From the NCBI GenBank assembly GCA_032622095.1, contig CP136063.1, forward strand, positions 34,944,106 through 35,008,105: DNA of 64,000 bases, in the 5' to 3' direction. Every line of letters starts with the position of its first letter. Within the stretch, counting starts at the first letter, position 1. Shown here piece by piece: positions 58,654 to 64,000 of the stretch. The position numbers and the translations under genes were made by a program. The notes under the pieces were generated by a model that saw only the letters and a list, made by a program, of their open reading frames with translations, searched no databases and was not told the DNA's origin. The DNA comes from Siphonodentalium dalli. Lineage: Eukaryota > Mollusca > Scaphopoda > Gadilida > Siphonodentaliidae.

Positions 58654-58712
58654 AGAATCAAAGGGGCGTTAGAGGACATAACTAACAAAATATAATGCCC
58701 TAACAATTTATT
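58654..58712 (+). pseudogene. WDDW-family last-exon end, plus strand
   Basis: AAGAATCAAAGGGGCGTTAG then AGGACATAACTAAC matches the KKIKGALQDITN end of copy D1, here cut on its 5' side by the satellite block. Confidence 0.5.
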
Positions 58713-59011
58713 CTTGTAAGCTGTGTATATAAGTTGTAATTCATTCATACTTATGCAAATTTTACAGGTATACTTTTCTGAGACAAACATCTGAAACATT
58801 TTGTATATATTAATTTATGAAGGCAGGGATTGTAGCTCATACCTGCGAAAGTAGACCTAACTAATTGTCGAATTTATCAACGTACCACATATATAGCCTC
58901 ATAATTTTTATTGAGAAGCACAGATATATTTGCATATTTCAAACAATTCTGTATAGAATACATACATATATCTATACTCACAATAGTCAGACAACAACTT
59001 TTCCAGGCAAC

Positions 59012-61436
59012 ATGGACACACCACGTAGAGATATCGATCTGAGTGATAGTGAGGAAGCGTTCGCCGAGGTTTCCGCACTTTTATTGGTTGGATATTCGGA
59101 CTAGGTTGTTATCATTGGAGGCGACAGTTAGTATCGGTTGTCTCTCGAAATTATGAAGCCACGAAAAAGTCATAAATGACTGAACCACGAAAATTAATAC
59201 CAACAAATTTTAAAGCCATTCACAGTAAATAACTCGTTTTTTTTTACAATTATATAGGCTTAACAGTAACGCATAACGCTCTTTGTGTACAACAACATAC
59301 TGTTTATGCCAAATTTCTGATAGGATTAAGAACAAAGTCTGTGTATATTTTACATTCTTTTGATAAAGGTTTGAACAAATATTGTATAGATAATTTTGCG
59401 TTCGTTTTATATTACAGGTCAGAAAAAGATTATTCACCCCCGATGGGCAGGGGGAAGAGGCTAGTGAGCCGGATCTCATAAGTACAAACATTTTTTACTT
59501 ATATATCTGAACTTTTATAACATATAGGCGGACATTGTGAACGAGATATCTATATAACCTCGATCGTCTTTATTATACCCCCTTTTAAAAAAAAAAGGGG
59601 GGTATACTGTTTTGCACCTGTCCGTCCGTCCGTCAGTCCGTCCGTCCGTGCGTGCGTGAGTCCGTACGTCCGTCCGATGTCTGTTCGTGTCATAACTTGA
59701 ACAGTAGTGCTCGGATCTTAATGAAATTAGGTATGGATGTTCACTATTATGAGGACATTAAATAGAGGGTTCCATCATTTTGTTTGGATTTTCCATTCTA
59801 GAGTTATTCATCTTTGTTTATCTGGAAATAGTGGCTTTTTGGTTCATCTGGTGTCTGTTCATGTCGTAACTTCAACAGTTGTGCTGGGATCTCAACCAAA
59901 TTTGGTGTGGATGTTCACAACTATGAGGACATTAAAAAGAGGGTTCCATCGTTTTGTTCGGATTTTCCAATCTAGAGTTATTCATCTTTGTTTATCTCGA
60001 AATGTTGGATTTTTGGTCCATCTGGTGTCTGTTCATGTCATAACCTGAACAGTAGTGCTCGGATCTCAATGAAATTTTGTATGGATGTTCACTACTATGA
60101 GGGCATTCAATAGAGGGTTCCATCGTTTTGTTCGGATTTTCCATTCTAGAGTTATACATCTTTGTTCATCTGGAAATGTTGGCTTTTTGGTTCGTCTGGT
60201 GTCTGTTCATGTCGTAACTGGTGTCTGTTCATGTCATAACCTGAACAGTAGTGCTCGGATCTCAATGAAATTTTGTATGGATGTTCACTACTATGAGGGC
60301 ATTCAATAGAGGGTTCCATCGTTTTGTTCGGATTTTCCATTCTAGAGTTATACATCTTTGTTCATCTGGAAATGTTAGCTTTTTGGTTCGTCTGGTGTCT
60401 GTTCATGTCGTAACTTCTACAGTTGTACTGGGATCTCAATAGGATTTGGTATGGATGTTCACTACTATGATGACATGAAAAGGAGGGTTCCATCGTTTTG
60501 TTCCGCTTTTCCATTCTAGAGTTATTTATCTTTGTTCATCTGGAAATGTTGGCTTTTTGGTCCGTCTGGTGTCTGTTCATGTCGTAACTTCAACTGTTGT
60601 GCTGGGATCTCAATGGAATTTGGTATAGATGTTCACTGCTATGAGGACATTCAATAGGGGGTTCCATTGTTCTGTTCTGCTTTTCCATTCTAGAGTAATT
60701 CATCTTTGTTTATCTGGAAATGTTGGCTGTTTGATCCATCCGATGTCTGTTCAGCTCATAACTTGAACAGTAATGCTCGGATTTCAATGAAATTTTGTAT
60801 GGATGTTCACCACTATGAGGACATTTAATGGCACATTCAAATGTTTGTTTTGGTTTTTTGTTCTATAGTTATTCATCTTTGTTTATATGAAAATGCTGAT
60901 TTCTGGGTCCATATGTCTGAGTATAGCCATCATAAGTTATAGATATGCCCACACTAGGCGGTATGCCACGAGGGGGTATGCACCGGACGACAGTCCATCT
61001 CTTGTTAATATCTCATTTGCTTTTGTGACACAGCGCAATTCTATCGGTTTAATCACGAACCATATAAACGCTCTTTATTATTTCCATATAAGTAAATCAA
61101 ATTAACATTTTAACATTATTACTCCTAACCAATTAGTCCGATTCATGACATTGTCCTGTCAAACATTTGTTTCGCTTCATATAAGCGATATTAACCACGA
61201 CTTTAAATACGTAGGTGGATCGTAAGTGGTGTAATACTTAACATGTACATGTCGCACCTGATATCAGCGATATTAAACAAGACTTTAATTTATTTGTTAA
61301 GTAACTCACTTTCCACACACTAAATATAGGGCAGGGTTTTCCCAGTTATTTTGTATCTTTACTTTTATTTCAGTCACCAGATATATCTATCGGGTGGGAC
61401 ACTGGAGCCGACAGCAATAGAGAAACGACGGACGCT
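59012..61436 (+). pseudogene. WDDW-related copy P1, plus strand, broken
   Basis: Exons 59012-59068 (MDTPRRDIDLSDSEEAFAE), 59418-59477 (RKRLFTPDGQGEEASEPDL) and 61374-61436 (SPDISIGWDTGADSNRE) correspond to the first three exons of D1. Relative to D1, about 50 bases covering the end of exon 1 and its donor are deleted, the second donor is ATAAGT and the third is TTAAGT, so all three donors are lost. No last exon follows. A 1.4-kb repeat element sits in the second intron. Confidence 0.7.
59575..61009. mobile_element. Type B repeat element inserted in an intron of P1
   Basis: Begins TATACCCCCTTTT, continues with CCGTCCGTCC runs and several ~170-base tandem units (GAGGACATTAAATAGAGGG), and ends GGACGACAGTCCATCTCTTG. 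The empty site is known from copy D1 (46.29 kb, reverse strand), so both borders can be placed within a few bases at a TTA/TA target. It shares its plan with 9600-10500. Confidence 0.75.
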
Positions 61437-61479
61437 TTAAGTATGATGATTTAATTATGTAAATTTATATATAACTAGA

Positions 61480-62028
61480 AGGTGACCCGACTTCGTCCGG
61501 GCTTTGACATTGAATTGACCATTTTGAAGGTCAAGGTCAGGTGGGGTCACGATTTGACCCGTCCAAGACACTCCCTGGAAACAATTACCACTAAGTATCA
61601 AATTTCGTCAAAATCTGTCTGGCAGTTTACCAACACCAACACCCCAAAAATGGTGGAAATTGGCCCAGCGGATACCGGGAAATCGGCCCAGCGGATACCG
61701 AGATACCCTATGTATCAAATTTTGTCCGTAAAAATCCGCCAGTTTTACCCGATTTGATTTCCACTAAAGTATATAAATGCGCCTCATATACACACGCTCG
61801 TTAATTATCAAGCTTCAACGTAAAGATAAATTACCATTGTGTAGTAAATTTTAACTAATTATTTTCTCGCCGTCAAAGTTGAACAATGTCGATGTTGTTG
61901 GCATTGACAGTTTGGGGCCACCGGTAGATTCCATAAATCTATCGACAATAGACCTAAGAATATCAGCTGTAACAAAATTTATATATCAGAAATTGTAAAT
62001 GATTTATTTTGGGATAGATACACGATTC
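61480..62028. other. Intergenic repeat-like sequence
   Basis: 61480-61760 has CGGCCCAGCGGATACCGGGA twice (about 61655 and 61680) and looks like a short dispersed repeat (AGAAGGTGACCCGACTTCGT start). No gene seen. Confidence 0.45.
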
Positions 62029-64000
62029 TTAACCCTTTATCTGCTATACCCGACATAAGTCGCGCTAACGTCATGACGTACGTAATGCTAATCGCGACAT
62101 TTGTCGTCCCAACAATGGTCTATAACGGCATTCCGTTTGGTGGTCTATACTGGTATCTTGAAGTGTTATACAGGGTTGCTATACGCTGTTTTATTGCAAG
62201 AGGATCATTCATTGGTCAATAGAATGCAAGGGAGATAATTCAATACCGATTAGACCAATCAGAATCTGTTTAACAAACAGGTGTATACTGTCTGACCTTG
62301 AATTTGAAAGTAAACAAAATGGATGTCGATGTCAATTCACATTCGTCATCGTCAGATTCTGACACAGATTACGAGTTTGAGGGTTTTCCTGAGGCATCAT
62401 TTAGGGGAAAACTTTTGCGAGAGGTAGACATGATACAAATTCCGACGGACATTGATATTCAAAGCGATGTGGAGATGGGTTGGAATTCAAGTACATCCGA
62501 ATTTGCCCCCGTAGACATTCCAGTAAACGCGCCATTCACCGGGTGCGCAAAACTGAATGTTGAACTGGACCACACAGAGCCTTTACAATTCTTCAAACTA
62601 TTCCTGTCGGACAGTTTTATTGAGGAAATATCCTGCCAAACAAATGACTATGCCAATTTGAAGATAGAAAAGATGAATTTAAAACCTCACAGTAGGATGA
62701 ATAAATGGACTGATGTGACTTCTGATGAGATGAAAATGTTCTTTGCGTTGGTGATAGCAATGGGACTAGTCAGAAAAAGTGAAATTAGTAACTACTGGTC
62801 TTCTCATGCTATCACAAATACTCCATTCTTTGGACACACAATGACCAGGGATCGGTTCATGATTATTCTCTCGAACTTTCACATTGCGGACAATAACAGT
62901 TCTTCGGCAAGTCATGATCGACTCTATAAAATAAGACCTATGATTGAACAAACATTGAATGCATTTCAAACCGTGTACAATCCTGGACAGGATCTTAGTG
63001 TTGATGAAGCAACATGCCCATGGAAGGGAAGGCTAAGATTCAAAGTATATAATCCAAACAAGCCCAATAAGTTTGGGATAAAACTGTATCAGGTGTGTGA
63101 ATCCAGTACCGGTTACTGCATGGGTTACGATGTGTATGCTGGAGACAGTTCTTCTAACGATGTTTATGTTGAAGCTCTGGGTTTAGACACTGAGAAAATC
63201 ACGACAACCAGTAAGGTCGTTATAGGACTATTGACCAAATGTGGCCTATTGGACCAAGGACATCGAGTATATATGGACAACTATTACACATCACCAGAAC
63301 TTTATGACATTTTGGATGCATACAATACATATGCTTGTGGAACTCTTCGGTTAAACAGAAAAGGTGTACCAGAGGCTCTAAAAATAAAACAAAAGTTGGA
63401 AGTAGGGGAATGCATCTTCAGGCGGAGAGAAAACTTGCTCAGTGTAAAATTCCATGACAAGCGAGATGTTTCAATGCTGACTAATTTCCATGAGGCAAAG
63501 ATGTCTGTGTTGTACAAAGAATTTTCTAAAGATCACACACCAACTGTCAAACCATCATGTGTTGTTGATTATGTGAAACACATGGGTGGGGTTGATCTGA
63601 GTGACCAATTTAGTGCATACAACACTGTCTTGAGGAAATCTAAGAAATGGTGGCGCAAACTATTTTTCCATCTTTTCAATTTATCGATCATCAATGCTTT
63701 CACATTGTATAAACAGTTTGCAGATTCTACTAAATTGAAGAACCACCATGATTTTCGCCTAGCTCTGGCAAATGAATTGCTATTAGATATAGATGATGTA
63801 CCTCAACCATCCAGGAAAGGTCGGAAAATTCTAGGTGAAATTCCTCAAAGACTTACCGGACGACACTTTCCAGAATATATACCACATAAAGCAGGTTCCA
63901 AACGTGCTCATCCAGCCAGAGACTGTGTTGCATGTAATAAACCAAAAGCTGATCGATCTGGTTTCAAAAGGAAACAGACCACATATCAATGTGACACATG
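62029..64000 (+). mobile_element. PiggyBac transposon, left part
   Basis: TTAA at 62029-62032 is followed by the terminal motif CCCTTTATCTGCTATACCCG. A subterminal inverted pair, CGACATAAGTCGCG and CGCGACATTTGTCG, lies within the next 80 bases. The transposase starts at 62319. The right end is beyond the window. Confidence 0.8.
62319..64000 (+). CDS. PiggyBac transposase (partial at window edge)
   Basis: One uninterrupted frame of 560 codons from ATG at 62319 to the window end. The acidic N-terminus begins MDVDVNSHSSSSDSDTDYEF. The DDE_Tnp_1_7-type core shows the expected aspartates: D229 in LSVDEA, D320 in VYMDNYYTS, and D426/D429 in GGVDLSDQ, followed by KSKKWWRKLFFHLFN. A C-terminal cysteine-rich finger begins at DCVACNKPK and is cut by the window edge. 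The enzyme cuts and pastes the element at TTAA. No stops or frameshifts are seen, so the copy may be recent or active. Confidence 0.93.
   Translation, partial: MDVDVNSHSSSSDSDTDYEFEGFPEASFRGKLLREVDMIQIPTDIDIQSDVEMGWNSSTSEFAPVDIPVNAPFTGCAKLNVELDHTEPLQFFKLFLSDSFIEEISCQTNDYANLKIEKMNLKPHSRMNKWTDVTSDEMKMFFALVIAMGLVRKSEISNYWSSHAITNTPFFGHTMTRDRFMIILSNFHIADNNSSSASHDRLYKIRPMIEQTLNAFQTVYNPGQDLSVDEATCPWKGRLRFKVYNPNKPNKFGIKLYQVCESSTGYCMGYDVYAGDSSSNDVYVEALGLDTEKITTTSKVVIGLLTKCGLLDQGHRVYMDNYYTSPELYDILDAYNTYACGTLRLNRKGVPEALKIKQKLEVGECIFRRRENLLSVKFHDKRDVSMLTNFHEAKMSVLYKEFSKDHTPTVKPSCVVDYVKHMGGVDLSDQFSAYNTVLRKSKKWWRKLFFHLFNLSIINAFTLYKQFADSTKLKNHHDFRLALANELLLDIDDVPQPSRKGRKILGEIPQRLTGRHFPEYIPHKAGSKRAHPARDCVACNKPKADRSGFKRKQTTYQCDT

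Noticed and set aside
59737-60309. Frames with MFTTMRTLKRGFHRF repeats as a repeat protein
   Set aside because: By-product of the type B tandem repeat; the frame changes between units.

Overview
The window is eukaryotic, AT-rich repeat-dense DNA. It has split genes with GT-AG introns, piggyBac-type and other inverted-repeat elements, and several minisatellite families. The repeats and the Polinton-like polymerase suggest a marine invertebrate, most likely a bivalve mollusc, but this is an impression and not a database result. I see no ribosomal RNA, tRNA or CRISPR array.

Two themes dominate. The first is a family of small, very acidic, multi-exon proteins, called here the WDDW family (my label). 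Its exons carry an RxLF-type motif, a KEN motif (KENVNP), WDDW/WDEW repeats, an LxCxE motif (LRCYE) and a C-terminal SV40-like basic signal (PPKKKVK). Copies lie on the minus strand at 1.38-5.1 kb, 14.6 kb, 17.4-18.0 kb (one exon turned into a 76-bp satellite), 18.9-20.0 kb, four times in a nearly identical 3.76-kb tandem array at 22.1-36.5 kb, and at 45.2-47.0 kb. Decayed plus-strand copies lie at 53.9-61.4 kb. The gene at 2865-4387, the one at 18948-19982 and the one at 45188-46955 have open exons and consistent splice sites; most other copies are broken.

The second theme is a virus-like (Polinton/adintovirus-like) cluster at 45.2-53.2 kb. A split family B DNA polymerase gene (minus strand, 47.1-52.3 kb) is followed at once by a WDDW gene. 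Upstream and divergent is a plus-strand gene for a protein with two PC4-like domains (52854-53228). The polymerase is a pseudogene: a TTAA-targeting MITE interrupts it, and a deletion removes the palm region expected to hold catalytic motif A. A decayed second copy of part of it lies at 54.06-55.14 kb, and another polymerase scrap at 15.47 kb. The combination of polymerase, ssDNA-binding-like protein and a small protein with cell-cycle-type motifs suggests a captured DNA virus or self-synthesising transposon whose accessory gene was then amplified and shuffled.

Layout: 1-1.3 kb repeated promoter-like block; 1.38-5.5 kb WDDW copies; 5.5-14.4 kb repeat land (TTAA MITE, minisatellites, GC-rich inverted-repeat elements, a 218-bp foldback); 14.5-18.6 kb WDDW scraps, a polymerase scrap and an unknown minus-strand gene; 18.8-36.5 kb WDDW amplification with a ~165-bp satellite; 36.8-40.4 kb a transporter-like exon relict, an inverted-repeat element, a 37-bp cruciform and an unknown four-exon gene; 40.4-45.1 kb repeats and satellite; 45.2-53.2 kb virus-like cluster; 53.2-61.4 kb decayed duplicates and repeats; 62.0-64.0 kb the left part of a piggyBac transposon whose transposase is open to the window edge.
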